Notes under the pieces: generated by a model | Database searches by the model: none | The model's input: only the letters and a program-made list of their open reading frames with translations | What the model was told of the DNA's origin: nothing | Made by a program: the position numbers and the translations under genes | Shown here: piece by piece, positions 9,469-18,846 of the stretch | Layout of the letters: each line of letters starts with the position of its first letter | Position numbering within the stretch: the first letter of the stretch is position 1 | Source: Xanthomonas maliensis | GTDB taxonomy: Bacteria > Pseudomonadota > Gammaproteobacteria > Xanthomonadales > Xanthomonadaceae | Direction of reading: 5' to 3' | DNA: 64,000 bases | Assembly: GCF_009192945.1 (NCBI RefSeq) | Contig: NZ_NSET01000047.1 | Location: forward strand, 43,613-107,612

Positions 9469-9558
9469 GGTCTGATTTCCCAAAGAAATCTGACCTGTTT
9501 CGCAAAACTTCAGAAAACATGTTGCGCCGCAGCACAGCAGGTGTATGCTGCATCGCAA
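9469..9558 (+). promoter_or_regulatory. Two inverted repeats in the phasin promoter region (candidate operators)
   Basis: First, GGTCTGATTTC (9469-9479) and GAAATCTGACC (9485-9495) match as an inverted repeat with one mismatch and a 5-nt spacer. Second, TTGCGCCGCAGC (9522-9533) and GCTGCATCGCAA (9547-9558) match at 10 of 12 positions. The second resembles the TGC/GCA-rich sites bound by PhaR-type phasin repressors. That link is inference from family knowledge. Confidence 0.4.
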
Positions 9559-9590
9559 CAACGGTCACAGGCTTCCCCAAGGGGTTCGCG

Positions 9591-9962
9591 ATGTCGGCAC
9601 AGTTCGAAAACAGCTTCAGCAGCTACACCAGTCAGTTCGCTTCGGCCGCAGTCCGTGCCAATCAGCTGGCATTGGAACATGCAGAAAGTGCGTTCGGCCT
9701 GCAGTTGAAGGCCTTCGAGCAGAACGCCAGCGCGACCGCCAGCTTCCTGGGAGAAATCGCCCAGGTGCGCGATCTGGACAGCTACCAGACCTTGTGGCCG
9801 AAGGGCTTGCAGTTGGCACGCGACAGCATGGAGCGCCTGGCCTCGACCGGGCAGGAAATGGTCGGGCTGAGCTGGAAGGCCTCCGAGGCGATCGGCCAGT
9901 TGGCGCGCCAGCAGTTCAATGCCGGCAGCGCGCAAGCCAGCGGCAAGACGCAGCGCAAGTAA
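9591..9962 (+). CDS. Phasin family protein
   Basis: 123 residues from the ATG at 9591, preceded by AAGGGG. Phasins are small amphipathic helical proteins that coat polyhydroxyalkanoate granules. The sequence is almost entirely helical, Ala/Gln/Ser-rich and without Cys. It has the typical run FENSFSSYTSQFASAAVRAN, then ALEHAESAFGLQLKAFEQNA and SMERLASTGQEM. PHA synthase genes are not in the window, so a granule role is inferred from the family. Strong tandem hairpins follow the stop, suggesting high, insulated expression. Confidence 0.82.
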   Translation: MSAQFENSFSSYTSQFASAAVRANQLALEHAESAFGLQLKAFEQNASATASFLGEIAQVRDLDSYQTLWPKGLQLARDSMERLASTGQEMVGLSWKASEAIGQLARQQFNAGSAQASGKTQRK

Positions 9963-9986
9963 GCGTCGTCACACAATTCAGCGTCT

Positions 9987-10054
9987 TTGCATGGGTCCCT
10001 CCCCCCATGCAACCGGGCCCGACAGATCCCTCCCTCTGTCGGGCCCTTTCTTTT
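9987..10054 (+). terminator. Tandem hairpins with strong intrinsic terminator after the phasin gene
   Basis: TTGCATGGG (9987-9995) pairs with CCCATGCAA (10004-10012). Directly after, GGGCCCGACAGA (10015-10026) pairs perfectly with TCTGTCGGGCCC (10035-10046), followed by TTTCTTTT. It separates the phasin gene from the convergent bioD gene. Confidence 0.88.
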
Positions 10055-10087
10055 GCGTCGGCTGATCGCAGCGGTCGCCGGTGACCG

Positions 10088-10765
10088 TCAGTCGTCGGGC
10101 AACAGGATGCCCTGCGCCTGCAACGCGGCGTCGGCCTGGGGGCGCCAGGCGATACGCCCCCAATAAGGCATCGCCAGCCGTTGTTGCAGCATCAGGACGT
10201 TGTCCTCCAGCCGCTCCATCTGCGGATCGATCTCGTTGGCGACCCAGCCGATGCACTCCAGCCCATCGGCTGCGATGGCCGCGGCGGTCAGCCGTGCATG
10301 GTTGATGCAGCCCAGCCGCACGCCGACCACCAACACCACCGGCAAGCCCAGCGCGCGTACCAGGTCGGCCTGGTCGAGGGTGGCGCTCAACGGCGCGGCC
10401 CAACCGCCGACGCCTTCGACGACCACCACCTCGGCCTGCGCGCGTAGGCGGGCGAACGCGCGCTCGATCGGCTCCAGTTGCAGTTGCACGCCGACATCGG
10501 CGGCCGCCAGCTCCGGCGCCAACGGGGCCGGCAGGGCGTACGGGTTGACCGTGGCGTAATCCGGCTGTGGATCGCTGGCGGCCTGCAAGGCCAGCGCATC
10601 CTCGTTCTGCCACCCCGCTGCGGTCGGTGCGCAGCCACTGGCCACCGGTTTCATGCCGACCGCGCGGCGTCCGCGCGCGCGCATTGCGTGCAGCAGCGCG
10701 GTGCTGCCCATGGTCTTGCCGATCCCGGTATCGGTCCCGGTGACATAGAACGCCGATACGTTCAT
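10088..10765 (-). CDS. bioD: Dethiobiotin synthetase
   Basis: 225 residues. It closes the ureido ring of 7,8-diaminononanoate using CO2 and ATP, the penultimate step of biotin synthesis. Motifs: P-loop GTDTGIGKT (residues 10-18), KPVASG with the catalytic Lys, and EGVGGWAAPL, the second nucleotide/CO2 region. The start MNVSAFYVTGTDTG is the usual one; an in-frame upstream extension overlaps the promoter of the divergent gene and is rejected. The gene stands alone from the rest of the bio genes in this window. Confidence 0.93.
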   Translation of the reverse strand: MNVSAFYVTGTDTGIGKTMGSTALLHAMRARGRRAVGMKPVASGCAPTAAGWQNEDALALQAASDPQPDYATVNPYALPAPLAPELAAADVGVQLQLEPIERAFARLRAQAEVVVVEGVGGWAAPLSATLDQADLVRALGLPVVLVVGVRLGCINHARLTAAAIAADGLECIGWVANEIDPQMERLEDNVLMLQQRLAMPYWGRIAWRPQADAALQAQGILLPDD

Positions 10766-10878
10766 GCGCCTGATCCTGCGGACGCGCCGCTGCGTGGTGG
10801 GGCGCGCAGCATAGCGTGCACGCTGCGTGCCGACAGCGGCGCTACGACACCCCCGATCGCCGCTGTTAAACTGTGGAC

Positions 10879-11361
10879 ATGTTCGCAAACGCCCCGCTGA
10901 CCGGCAGCAAACCGGACCAATACGCCCAGCTCACCGCCCAGGCCCAGGCCCTGGTCCACGGCGAGCCGGATCGCATCGCCAATGCCGCCAACCTGGCCGC
11001 GTTGATCTTCAATGGGCTGCCATCGCTGAATTGGGCGGGTTTCTATTTCTACGATGGACGCGAACTGGTGGTCGGCCCGTTTCAGGGCCTGCCGGCCTGC
11101 GTGCGGATTCCGCTGGACAAGGGCGTCTGCGGCGCCGCCGCCAGCACCCGGCAGACCCAGCGCATCGCCGATGTGGATGCCTTCCCGGGCCATATCGCCT
11201 GCGACTCGGCCTCGCGCTCGGAACTGGTGATCCCGCTGGTGCACGGCGAGCAGCTGATCGGCGTGCTGGATCTGGACAGTCCGGAACTGGATCGCTTCGA
11301 CGCCGACGATCAACGCGGCCTGGAAGCCATCGCGCAGGTCTTCATCGGCGCGTTGGCGTGA
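10879..11361 (+). CDS. msrC: Free methionine-(R)-sulfoxide reductase (GAF-domain fRMsr)
   Basis: 160 residues from the ATG at 10879; a GTG six bases upstream would add two residues. It reduces free Met-R-sulfoxide to methionine using thioredoxin. It is a single GAF domain with three Cys at positions 74, 84 and 108, in PACVRIPLDKGVCG and GHIACDSASRSE. These align with C84, C94 and C118 of the E. coli enzyme with a constant offset of ten. WAGFYFYDG and SELVIPLVHGEQLIGVLDLDS are family hallmarks. The stop overlaps the GTG start of the next gene by four bases, so translation is probably coupled. Confidence 0.92.
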   Translation: MFANAPLTGSKPDQYAQLTAQAQALVHGEPDRIANAANLAALIFNGLPSLNWAGFYFYDGRELVVGPFQGLPACVRIPLDKGVCGAAASTRQTQRIADVDAFPGHIACDSASRSELVIPLVHGEQLIGVLDLDSPELDRFDADDQRGLEAIAQVFIGALA

Positions 11362-11753
11362 GCACCGAGCGCCTGCGCAACATCGGCCCCAAGAGTGCCG
11401 CCTGGCTGCGCCAGGTCGGTGTGCGCAGCGGTGAGGATTTGCAGGCACTGGGCGCGGTGGCCGCGTTCGTCAAGGTGCGCCGTGCCGGCTTCAAGCCCAG
11501 CTTGAACATGCTGTACGCGCTGGAAGGAGCGCTGCAGGACTGCCACTGGCAGGAGATTCCCGAAGCGCGCCGGCATGCCCTGCTGGCCGAATACGAGACC
11601 GCCAGCGCGGCGTTGCCGTCGGTGCGCGGACGTCCGGTCGGCGGGCCGGTGGAAACGCGGCACTACGATGGCGAGAGCCAGCGAGCCGATCACGACGATG
11701 CCGAGCCCGCACACGACGAGGACGACGCGCCGATGCGCGACCGCGAGGACTGA
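11358..11753 (+). CDS. TfoX C-terminal-domain protein
   Basis: 131 residues, GTG start inside the GTGA overlap with the upstream reductase. Residues about 1-85 match the TfoX/Sxy C-terminal domain: LRNIGPKSAAWLRQVGVRS, a helix-hairpin-helix-like region, then FKPSLNMLYALEGALQDCHW. The N-terminal TfoX domain is absent. Residues about 95-131 form an acidic low-complexity tail (DHDDAEPAHDEDDAPMRDRED). Stand-alone TfoX_C proteins are common in proteobacteria, with no established function; a competence role should not be assumed. Confidence 0.85.
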   Translation: MSTERLRNIGPKSAAWLRQVGVRSGEDLQALGAVAAFVKVRRAGFKPSLNMLYALEGALQDCHWQEIPEARRHALLAEYETASAALPSVRGRPVGGPVETRHYDGESQRADHDDAEPAHDEDDAPMRDRED

Positions 11754-11837
11754 TCGCGGCGCATGGCACCGCGTTACGCTCCCAGCGAGCCGCTGCCATC
11801 CGCTCTCCCATCGATGGCCTTGTGGTCCCCAGGCGGC

Positions 11838-12488
11838 TCACGCCAACGCCAGCAAACCGCGCATATCGTCCAGCAAGGCGACCGCGCCGGCAGCCCGCAC
11901 ATCGAAGCCACGCAGATAGCCATAGCGCACCATCGCCAGCGGCATGCCGGCCGCCTGTGCCGCGGCGGCATCGGTGGCCGAGTCGCCCACCATCAGGCAC
12001 TGCGCCACCGAATAGTGAAACTGCTGCGCCAGATGCAGCAGCGGCAGTGGATTGGGCTTGCGCTCGGCGAGCGAATCGCCGCCTAGCGTGGCGTCGAAGT
12101 ACTGCGCGATACCCAGATGCACCAGCAGCGGCTGGATGAAGCGGGCAGGTTTGTTGGTGCAGACCGCCAGGCGCACCCCGGCTGCCTGCAACGCCGGCAA
12201 CGCCTCGGCAACGCCGGGATACAGCTGCGGATGATGCAGCAGGCAGGCCTCGTAGTGACGCATCATCACCGGCATCTGCGCATCCACATCGTCGGCGCTA
12301 CCAGCCGCGCGCAAGGCGGTGGCCAGCAAGGTCCGCACGCCTTCGCCGATCCAGCCACGCACGGTCTGTTCGTCGACCTGTGGCAAGCCGAGTTCCTGCA
12401 AGGTACGGTTGAGCGCCTCGGCGATATCCGACGCACTGTCCACTAGCGTGCCATCCAGATCGAAGATCACCAGCGGATAGGGAAACAT
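11838..12488 (-). CDS. gph: Phosphoglycolate phosphatase (HAD superfamily)
   Basis: 216 residues from the ATG at 12488, set by GAGG six bases upstream; an ATG at 12500 is in frame but lacks a site. It hydrolyses 2-phosphoglycolate, produced for example by repair of oxidised DNA ends. HAD motifs: IFDLDGTLVDS (nucleophile D10), CTNKP (motif II Thr), and VGDSATDAAAAQAAG (motif IV), with the helical cap between about residues 20 and 90. It could also act as another small-molecule HAD phosphatase of the Gph/PGP group. It stands directly downstream of dinB, 133 bp away, on the same strand. Confidence 0.87.
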   Translation of the reverse strand: MFPYPLVIFDLDGTLVDSASDIAEALNRTLQELGLPQVDEQTVRGWIGEGVRTLLATALRAAGSADDVDAQMPVMMRHYEACLLHHPQLYPGVAEALPALQAAGVRLAVCTNKPARFIQPLLVHLGIAQYFDATLGGDSLAERKPNPLPLLHLAQQFHYSVAQCLMVGDSATDAAAAQAAGMPLAMVRYGYLRGFDVRAAGAVALLDDMRGLLALA

Positions 12489-12621
12489 CGCAAACCTCAT
12501 CGGGGGAGTTGGACGGCAGTGTAAACATGCGCATGCACAGAGCATGTCGGCGCGACACGCGCGTATCGCCGGCGACGTTCGACTGCGCCACAGCCACCCA
12601 CTCACCAACCATCGAACAGGC

Positions 12622-13701
12622 TCAGGGCGATGCCGCGCGATCGTCGAACAACTCGCCCTGCACGGCTTCGTCCTGGACATCGCTGAAACCGCTCAGCCCC
12701 ACGCCGACCAGGCGATAGCGTGTCTGCGCAGACAGTTCGACTCGGCCGGTCAAGGCCAGCGCGATCTCGGTAAAGGCCTGCAGCGAGCTCGGCGGCTGCT
12801 CCGGCGTATGCGAACGGGTAAGGATGCGGAACTGCGAGGTCTTGAGCTTGAGCACCACGGTGCGTGCGATGCGCTCGGTGCGGCGGGTGGCGTTCCAGGT
12901 CTTTTCCGCCAATCGCACGATATGCGGATCCAGCGCCTCCAGCGCCAGGTCCTCGCTGAAGGTGTCCTCGGAGGAGACCGACTGCACGTCCTGATGCGGC
13001 TCGACCGGGCGCTCGTCGATGCCGCGCGCACGTCGGTACAAACTCTGCCCGAAACTGCCGAACTGCGCCTGCAGTTCCTCCAGCGGGCGCTGCCGCAGGT
13101 CGGCCACGGTAACGATCCCCAGCGCAGCGAGCTTAGCGTTCATCACCTTGCCCACGCCGGGAATGCGCTCGACCTTGAGCGGCAACAGAAAGGCATCCAC
13201 GCGGCTGGGCGCGATCACGAACTGCCCGTCTGGCTTGCGCCAGTCCGAGGCGATCTTGGCGAGGAATTTGTTGGGCGCGATTCCGGCCGAGGCGGTGAGC
13301 TGGGTTTCTTCGCGGATCTGCGCGCGGATCTGCTGGGCGATGTCGCTGGCCAGGGCGACGCCGCTCTTGGGCACGGTGACATCCAGATAGGCCTCGTCCA
13401 GCGACAGCGGTTCGACCAGATCGGTGTGGCGGTGAAAGATCTCGCGCACCTGCCGCGAGACCGCCTTGTAGCGAACGAAATCCGGCGGCACGAAGATCGC
13501 GTCCGGGCATAGACGCTCGGCACGCAACGCCGGCATGGCCGAGCGAATGCCATAGGTCCGCGCTTCGTAGGAGGCAGCGCAAACGACCGAACGCGCACCG
13601 CGCCAGGCCACCACGACCGGTTTGCCGCGCAGCGACGGATCGTCACGCTGCTCCACGGACGCGTAAAACGCATCCATGTCGACGTGAACGATCTTGCGCA
13701 T
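12622..13701 (-). CDS. dinB: DNA polymerase IV (Y-family, translesion)
   Basis: 359 residues from the ATG at 13701 (MRKIVHVDMDAFYASVEQRD). It is an error-prone lesion-bypass polymerase. Catalytic residues are D8 in the first motif and the SLDEAYLD pair near residue 103. KFLAKIASDWRKPDGQF and the helix-hairpin-helix VERIPGVGKVMNAKLAALGI are in order, followed by the little-finger domain. QGELF close to the C-terminus fits the beta-clamp binding motif. I do not see a confident LexA box upstream. The 334-bp interval to fabA (13702-14035) shows no further gene. Confidence 0.94.
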   Translation of the reverse strand: MRKIVHVDMDAFYASVEQRDDPSLRGKPVVVAWRGARSVVCAASYEARTYGIRSAMPALRAERLCPDAIFVPPDFVRYKAVSRQVREIFHRHTDLVEPLSLDEAYLDVTVPKSGVALASDIAQQIRAQIREETQLTASAGIAPNKFLAKIASDWRKPDGQFVIAPSRVDAFLLPLKVERIPGVGKVMNAKLAALGIVTVADLRQRPLEELQAQFGSFGQSLYRRARGIDERPVEPHQDVQSVSSEDTFSEDLALEALDPHIVRLAEKTWNATRRTERIARTVVLKLKTSQFRILTRSHTPEQPPSSLQAFTEIALALTGRVELSAQTRYRLVGVGLSGFSDVQDEAVQGELFDDRAASP

Positions 13702-14035
13702 CGAACCGGCTTCTCCTTCCACAATCACGTGTCCGATGATAGACCACCGGCGTCTCATCGCCTGCGTCACCTGCATCGCGACGTCCCAGCGGCAAGCGGT
13801 GTCGATCGCAAGCCACTGCTGAGCGAGCTGTGCAGCGCAACACTTCCGCAGGGCGACCGCTCCCATTGCAGGCGGCTGCACGCGCTGCGCGGACCGGTAG
13901 AGAGGCATGGCTGCCTGCCGATGATGCGCACCTGCAACAGCACGCTGGCGTACGGATAAAACGTTTGATTGAACCACGCGCCCTCATGCACCCTTGCCCG
14001 CCTCGCTACTTTGCTGCCTGCAGGATTCGTTCGTC

Positions 14036-14551
14036 ATGACCCAACTCAGTGCGTATTCGCGCGATCAGTTGTTGGCCAGCGCGCGTGGGGAATTGTTCGC
14101 CCCCGACAGCGGCCGGCTGCCCAGCGATCCGATGTTGATGTTCGACCGCATCACCGAGATCAGCCAGGATGGTGGCCCGCATGGCAAGGGCATGGTGCGC
14201 GCCGAACTGGAGATCCGACCGGACCTATGGTTTTTCGACTGCCACTTCATCGGCGACCCGGTGATGCCCGGCTGCCTGGGCCTGGATGCGATGTGGCAAC
14301 TGACCGGCTTTTTCCTCACCTGGCTGGGCGCGCCCGGTCGCGGCCGCGCGCTCGGCTGTGGCGAGGTGAAGTTCACTGGCCAGGTCTTGCCCAGCGCGCG
14401 CTTGGTGCGCTACGAGATCGACATCAGCCGGGTGATCAACCGCAAGCTGGTGATGGCGCAGAGCGATGCACGCATGCTGGTGGATGGCCGCGAGATCTAT
14501 ACCGCCAAGGATCTGCGCGTGGGCCTGTTCACTTCCACGGAGAATTTCTGA
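14036..14551 (+). CDS. fabA: 3-hydroxydecanoyl-[ACP] dehydratase/isomerase FabA
   Basis: 171 residues. It dehydrates 3-hydroxydecanoyl-ACP and isomerises trans-2 to cis-3-decenoyl-ACP, the branch point of anaerobic unsaturated fatty acid synthesis. The catalytic His70 is in [19 protein letters not shown] and the catalytic Asp84 closes that motif, exactly as in E. coli FabA. Length and start ([13 protein letters not shown]) are canonical. The stop overlaps the fabB start in TGATG, so the pair is translationally coupled. Confidence 0.96.
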   Translation: MTQLSAYSRDQLLASARGELFAPDSGRLPSDPMLMFDRITEISQDGGPHGKGMVRAELEIRPDLWFFDCHFIGDPVMPGCLGLDAMWQLTGFFLTWLGAPGRGRALGCGEVKFTGQVLPSARLVRYEIDISRVINRKLVMAQSDARMLVDGREIYTAKDLRVGLFTSTENF

Positions 14552-15759
14552 TGCGCCGTGTCGTCGTCACCGGAATGGGCATCACCTCGTGCCTGGGCAA
14601 TGACCTGGACAGCGTCTCGGCTGCACTGCGCGAGGGTCGCTCGGGCATCACCGCCCTGCCCGATCACGCCGCGGCCGGACTGCGCAGCCAGGTGGGCGGT
14701 GCCGTCGCGCTGGATCTGGACAGCCTGATCGACCGCAAGCTCAAACGCTTCATGGGCGACGGGTCGGCATACGCCTACCTGGCGATGCGCGATGCGATCG
14801 CCGATGCGGGGCTGGACGAAGCCCAGGTCAGCGATCTGCGCACCGGCGTGATCGCCGGTTCCGGCGGTGGCTCCAGCCAGTGGCAGGTGGAGACCGTCGA
14901 CCTGCTGCGCGCACGCGGTGTGCGCAAGGTCGGGCCCTACATGGTGCCGCGCACGATGTGCTCGGCAGTGTCGGCGTCGCTGGCGACGGCGTTCAAGATC
15001 CGCGGCCTGAGCTATTCGCTGTCGGCAGCCTGTGCGACCTCGGCCCATTGCATCGGTGCTGCCGCCGACCTCATCCGACATGGCGCGCAGGATGTGATGT
15101 TTGCCGGTGGCGGCGAAGAACTGCACTGGTCCATGAGCGTGATGTTCGACGCGATGGGCGCGCTATCCACCGCCTTCAACGATCGCCCGGCGGTCGCCTC
15201 GCGCCCCTACGACACACAGCGCGATGGCTTCGTCATCGCCAGCGGCGGCGGCATCCTGGTACTGGAAGACTACGCGCATGCGGTGGCACGCGGTGCACGC
15301 ATCCATGCCGAATTACTCGGCTATGGGGTCACCTCCGATGGCGCCGACATGGTGGCGCCCAGCGGTGAAGGCGCAGTGCGCTGCATGCACATGGCCATGC
15401 AAGGGCTGCAGCGTCCGATCGACTACCTCAACACCCACGGCACCTCCACGCCGCTGGGCGATGTCACCGAGCTGGGCGCGGTGCGCGAGGTATTTGGCAA
15501 CGAGATACCGCCGCTGTCCTCGACCAAGGCGCTCTCGGGCCATTCGCTGGGTGCCGCCAGCGTGCACGAGGCGATCTTCAGCCTGCTGATGCTGCGCGAT
15601 GGCTTCATGGCCGGCTCGGCGCATATCGAGCAACTCGATCTGCGTGCGGAAGGCTTTCCTATCCTGCGGCAGACACAGGACGCGACCTTGAACACGGTGA
15701 TGTCCAATAGTTTCGGCTTCGGTGGCACCAATGCGGCGCTGGTGTTCGGCCGGGTGTGA
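14551..15759 (+). CDS. fabB: 3-oxoacyl-[ACP] synthase I FabB
   Basis: 402 residues. It elongates cis-3-decenoyl-ACP and is essential for unsaturated fatty acid synthesis with FabA. The thiolase-fold catalytic triad is visible: Cys161 in [14 protein letters not shown], His in [11 protein letters not shown] near residue 296, and His in [11 protein letters not shown] near residue 331. The C-terminus [18 protein letters not shown] is typical. It directly follows fabA with a one-base overlap. The pair marks the FabA/FabB route rather than FabM or desaturase-only routes. Confidence 0.96.
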   Translation: MRRVVVTGMGITSCLGNDLDSVSAALREGRSGITALPDHAAAGLRSQVGGAVALDLDSLIDRKLKRFMGDGSAYAYLAMRDAIADAGLDEAQVSDLRTGVIAGSGGGSSQWQVETVDLLRARGVRKVGPYMVPRTMCSAVSASLATAFKIRGLSYSLSAACATSAHCIGAAADLIRHGAQDVMFAGGGEELHWSMSVMFDAMGALSTAFNDRPAVASRPYDTQRDGFVIASGGGILVLEDYAHAVARGARIHAELLGYGVTSDGADMVAPSGEGAVRCMHMAMQGLQRPIDYLNTHGTSTPLGDVTELGAVREVFGNEIPPLSSTKALSGHSLGAASVHEAIFSLLMLRDGFMAGSAHIEQLDLRAEGFPILRQTQDATLNTVMSNSFGFGGTNAALVFGRV

Positions 15760-15949
15760 CGATCAACCGTCATCGCTTCCACGGGGATCGCCCTGTTGAG
15801 GCGATGGCGACAGCACAGGGCTAGCCGGCGCAATGCAGCTATAGCGTGGCGCGCAGGCTGCTTATACGGCATGCCAGTTGCGGCACGCCCATGGTGCGCG
15901 GTTAATGCGCCGGCAGGTGGCGCGTCCAGTGCATGCGTTTGCCGGCAGC

Positions 15950-16633
15950 TTAGCGATCGTCCCGGTCATGCGACTCCCGGTCTCGAACCGCTGCGTCGTA
16001 ATCCCTTTTCGCGTCAGAGATACAGCTCTGCACGGCACTGTCCTCACTTCCCGAGCGTTCGCATCTTTTTATCGTGTCATCCCGCCTGACGGCGTCCAGC
16101 CGGTTTAGCGCAGCCCGATCAATCTCGGCCCGCTCGCGTTGGGTGCGTTCGTTCTCTGCACGCGTTTCGCGCTTGGCGCGTCCTGCCATGGACTGCGCTC
16201 CGTCCGCCGGGAAGTCATCGCCAGGTGCCAGCAGCTCCAATGGCAGCGAGTCCCCCGGCGTGTGATCGCGCCAGAAGACGCGCTCGCTCTCGATGGTCCA
16301 TTCGCGGCCGCGATAATGCGTGTCCCAATAGGCGTCCAGCGAAAACTTCACTTTCGGCACCACGCGACTCAGGGCGCCGTGATTCAGCACGATCGACGTC
16401 GCAGGAAGCCAACCGCGCGCCTCCGGTGAACGCACATCGCACCAAGTGCCGCTATCGAGACAACCATAGACCTGCAGCGCATGGCCGGGCTGGACTTCGC
16501 CCACGCGGCGGTACTCTTCAGAAGGCCCGGCACGCAGGCCAGCCAACCTGCTGGCGTGACCGGCGTGTTGTGCCGCAACCGGCAGGGCCACGGCCAGCAA
16601 CCCAAGCATCATCCATGACGAACGTCGTTGCAT
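15950..16633 (-). CDS. Exported SH3-like (SH3b) domain protein of unknown function
   Basis: 227 residues from the ATG at 16633 (MQRRSSWMMLGLLAVALPVAAQ), which gives a clear signal peptide; a start 30 bases upstream would spoil it. Residues about 27-75 resemble a bacterial SH3 domain: LRAGPSEEYRRVGEVQPGHALQ, then WCDVRSPEARGWLPAT. Residues about 160-227 are a highly charged helix rich in Arg, Glu and Asp, ending ESHDRDDR. Cys occur in the SH3 part (YGCLDSGTWC) and near the C-terminus (KRCERSG, QSCISDAK). Probably periplasmic; I do not recognise a specific function. The 190 bp downstream (15760-15949) hold nothing I can support. Confidence 0.72.
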   Translation of the reverse strand: MQRRSSWMMLGLLAVALPVAAQHAGHASRLAGLRAGPSEEYRRVGEVQPGHALQVYGCLDSGTWCDVRSPEARGWLPATSIVLNHGALSRVVPKVKFSLDAYWDTHYRGREWTIESERVFWRDHTPGDSLPLELLAPGDDFPADGAQSMAGRAKRETRAENERTQRERAEIDRAALNRLDAVRRDDTIKRCERSGSEDSAVQSCISDAKRDYDAAVRDRESHDRDDR

Positions 16634-16772
16634 TGCGCTCTCCTTGTGCCCTGCCATTCGCACGCTGCGCCTCGCAAGGAGGCGTCACGTCGCGGTTATG
16701 AGACTGCTCACCTCAATGCAATGCGAACGCCATCGCGACCGCCGGTCGGTGACGCTTGCGCAACGGGCACCA

Positions 16773-18797
16773 TCAGCCCGCCATTCCGTTGTGCCGCAAT
16801 AGCGCGTCGATGGTCGGCGCGCGTCCGCGGAACGCACGAAAGTTCTCTGCCGCCGGACGACTGCCGCCACGCGCAAGCACCTCGGCGCGGAAGCGCTCGC
16901 CAGTCTGTTCCAGTTGGTCCGGTGCTTCCTCGAATGCTGCATAGGCATCGGCGCTGAGCACTTCGGCCCATTTGTAGCTGTAGTAACCTGCGGCGTAACC
17001 GCCAGCGAAAATATGGCTGAATTGGTGCGGAAAGCGATTCCATGCCGGCGGCCGATTGACCGCCACTTCGTCGCGCACACGCTCTATCAATTGCAGCACG
17101 CTGTCCTGCGACGGGTCGTAGGTGCTGTGCAGTTGCATGTCGAACAAGGCGAATTCCAGCTGACGCACGGTGAACATGCCGCTCTGGAAGTTGCGCGCCG
17201 CCAGCAGACGATCGAATAGATTGCGCGGCAAGGGATCGCCGGTCTGCACGTGCGCCGTCATCGACTGCACGCGCTCCCATTCCCAGCAGAAGTTCTCCAT
17301 GAACTGGCTGGGCAACTCCACTGCGTCCCATTCCACACCATTGATGCCGGCCACGCCCAGCTCGCCGACCTGGGTCAGCAGCTGATGCAGGCCATGGCCC
17401 ATTTCATGGAACAACGTGGTCACCTCGCCATGGCGGAACGTCGCCGGCGCATCACCACTGCCGCGACCGAAGTTGCACACCAGATAGACCAACGGCGTCT
17501 GCACGCCACGCGCGGTCTGACGGCGATTGCGGCAATCATCCATCCAGGCACCGCCGCGCTTACCCTCGCGCGCGTACAGGTCCAGATAGAACTGCCCCAC
17601 CAGCGTGCCTTGCGCATCCTGCAATCGGTAGAAGCGCACGTCCGGATGCCAGACCGGGGCACGGTCCTCGCTTACCGTCAGTCCATACAGCCGCTGGATC
17701 ACCTCGAACAAACCGGCCAGCACCTTGGGTTCGGTGAAGTATTGCTTCACCTCCTGCTCGGAAAAGCTGTAGCGCGCCTGCTTGAGTTTCTCGCTGGCAT
17801 AGGCCAGATCCCAGGCTTGCAAGGTGTCCAGGCCCAGCGCATCGCGCGCGAACGCTTCCAATTCTGCACGGTCGCGCTGGGCGTAGGGCTTGGCACGCGC
17901 CGCCAGATCGCGCAGGAATCCCAGCACCTCGTCCGGACCCTGCGCCATCTTGGTGGCCACCGAGTACTCCGCATAGCTGGCAAAGCCGAGCAATTGCGCC
18001 AGTTCGGCACGCAAGGCCAGGATGCGGTCGATGTTGCCGCTGTTGTCCAAGGCCGGATCGCCGAACTCCGAGGCGCGCTCGGCATTGGCGCGGTACAGCC
18101 GCTCGCGCAACGCGCGGTTGTCGGCATCGCTCTGCACCGGCAGGTAGCACGGCATCTGCAAGGTGAACTTCCATCCCGGTACGCCGTCTTTCTCGGCAGC
18201 GGCGCGCGCGGCGGCGACGACCTCGGTCGGCAGGCCGGACAATTCCTCGGCGTTCTCGGTGACATAAGACCAGGCATCGGTGGCATCGAGCACGTTCTGC
18301 GAGAACTTGGCCGCCAGCGCAGACAGTTCTTCCTGGATCTGCGCGAAGCGTGCCTTGGCAGGCGCGTCCAGTTCGGCACCGCCGAGGCGGAAGTCACGCA
18401 ATGCGTTGTCCAGCACCTTGCGCCGGGCGGCATCGTAATGCGCAGCCTCCGGCGAGGCGGCCAAGGCCTTGTACTGCGCATACAGCGCCAGATTCTGCGC
18501 CAACGCGCTGCCGAAGCGGCTCAGCTTGGGCAGGTTGCGGTTATAGGCCTCGCGCAGTTCCGGCGTGTTCATCACCGCCTGCAGATGCCCGACCTGGCCC
18601 CAGGCACGCCACAGCCGCTCGGTGGCGTCGTCCAGCGGCACCACGAAGCTGTCCCAGCTGACCGGCGCGACCTGCTCGGCATGTGCGACCGCCGCTTCGG
18701 CCTCGGCCAGCAACTGGTCGATCGCCGGCTCGATGTGTTCTGGGCGGATCGCATCGAAGGACGGTAGTCCGGAAAGGTCGAGCAACGGGTTGGTCAT
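16773..18797 (-). CDS. prlC: Oligopeptidase A (M3 family zinc metallopeptidase)
   Basis: 674 residues from the ATG at 18797 (MTNPLLDLSGLPSFDAIRPEHIEPA), the canonical start of oligopeptidase A. It is a cytosolic thimet-type endopeptidase that degrades oligopeptides and cleaved signal peptides. The zinc motif HEMGH lies in TTLFHEMGHGLHQLL about two-thirds along, with the third ligand Glu in GVEWDAVELPSQFMENFCWE. FRAFRGRAPTIDALLRHNGM is the usual C-terminus. Length matches PrlC rather than Dcp. It lies 50 bp downstream of the cysteine-synthase-like gene on the same strand. Confidence 0.94.
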   Translation of the reverse strand: MTNPLLDLSGLPSFDAIRPEHIEPAIDQLLAEAEAAVAHAEQVAPVSWDSFVVPLDDATERLWRAWGQVGHLQAVMNTPELREAYNRNLPKLSRFGSALAQNLALYAQYKALAASPEAAHYDAARRKVLDNALRDFRLGGAELDAPAKARFAQIQEELSALAAKFSQNVLDATDAWSYVTENAEELSGLPTEVVAAARAAAEKDGVPGWKFTLQMPCYLPVQSDADNRALRERLYRANAERASEFGDPALDNSGNIDRILALRAELAQLLGFASYAEYSVATKMAQGPDEVLGFLRDLAARAKPYAQRDRAELEAFARDALGLDTLQAWDLAYASEKLKQARYSFSEQEVKQYFTEPKVLAGLFEVIQRLYGLTVSEDRAPVWHPDVRFYRLQDAQGTLVGQFYLDLYAREGKRGGAWMDDCRNRRQTARGVQTPLVYLVCNFGRGSGDAPATFRHGEVTTLFHEMGHGLHQLLTQVGELGVAGINGVEWDAVELPSQFMENFCWEWERVQSMTAHVQTGDPLPRNLFDRLLAARNFQSGMFTVRQLEFALFDMQLHSTYDPSQDSVLQLIERVRDEVAVNRPPAWNRFPHQFSHIFAGGYAAGYYSYKWAEVLSADAYAAFEEAPDQLEQTGERFRAEVLARGGSRPAAENFRAFRGRAPTIDALLRHNGMAG

Positions 18798-18846
18798 GCA
18801 AGGCTCCGACGGTGGACGGGATCGGGTGATGGGTACGATATGGCGA

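Noticed and set aside
13702..14035. LexA box or FabR-type operator between dinB and fabA
   Set aside because: I could not find a palindrome convincing enough to name; left unannotated.
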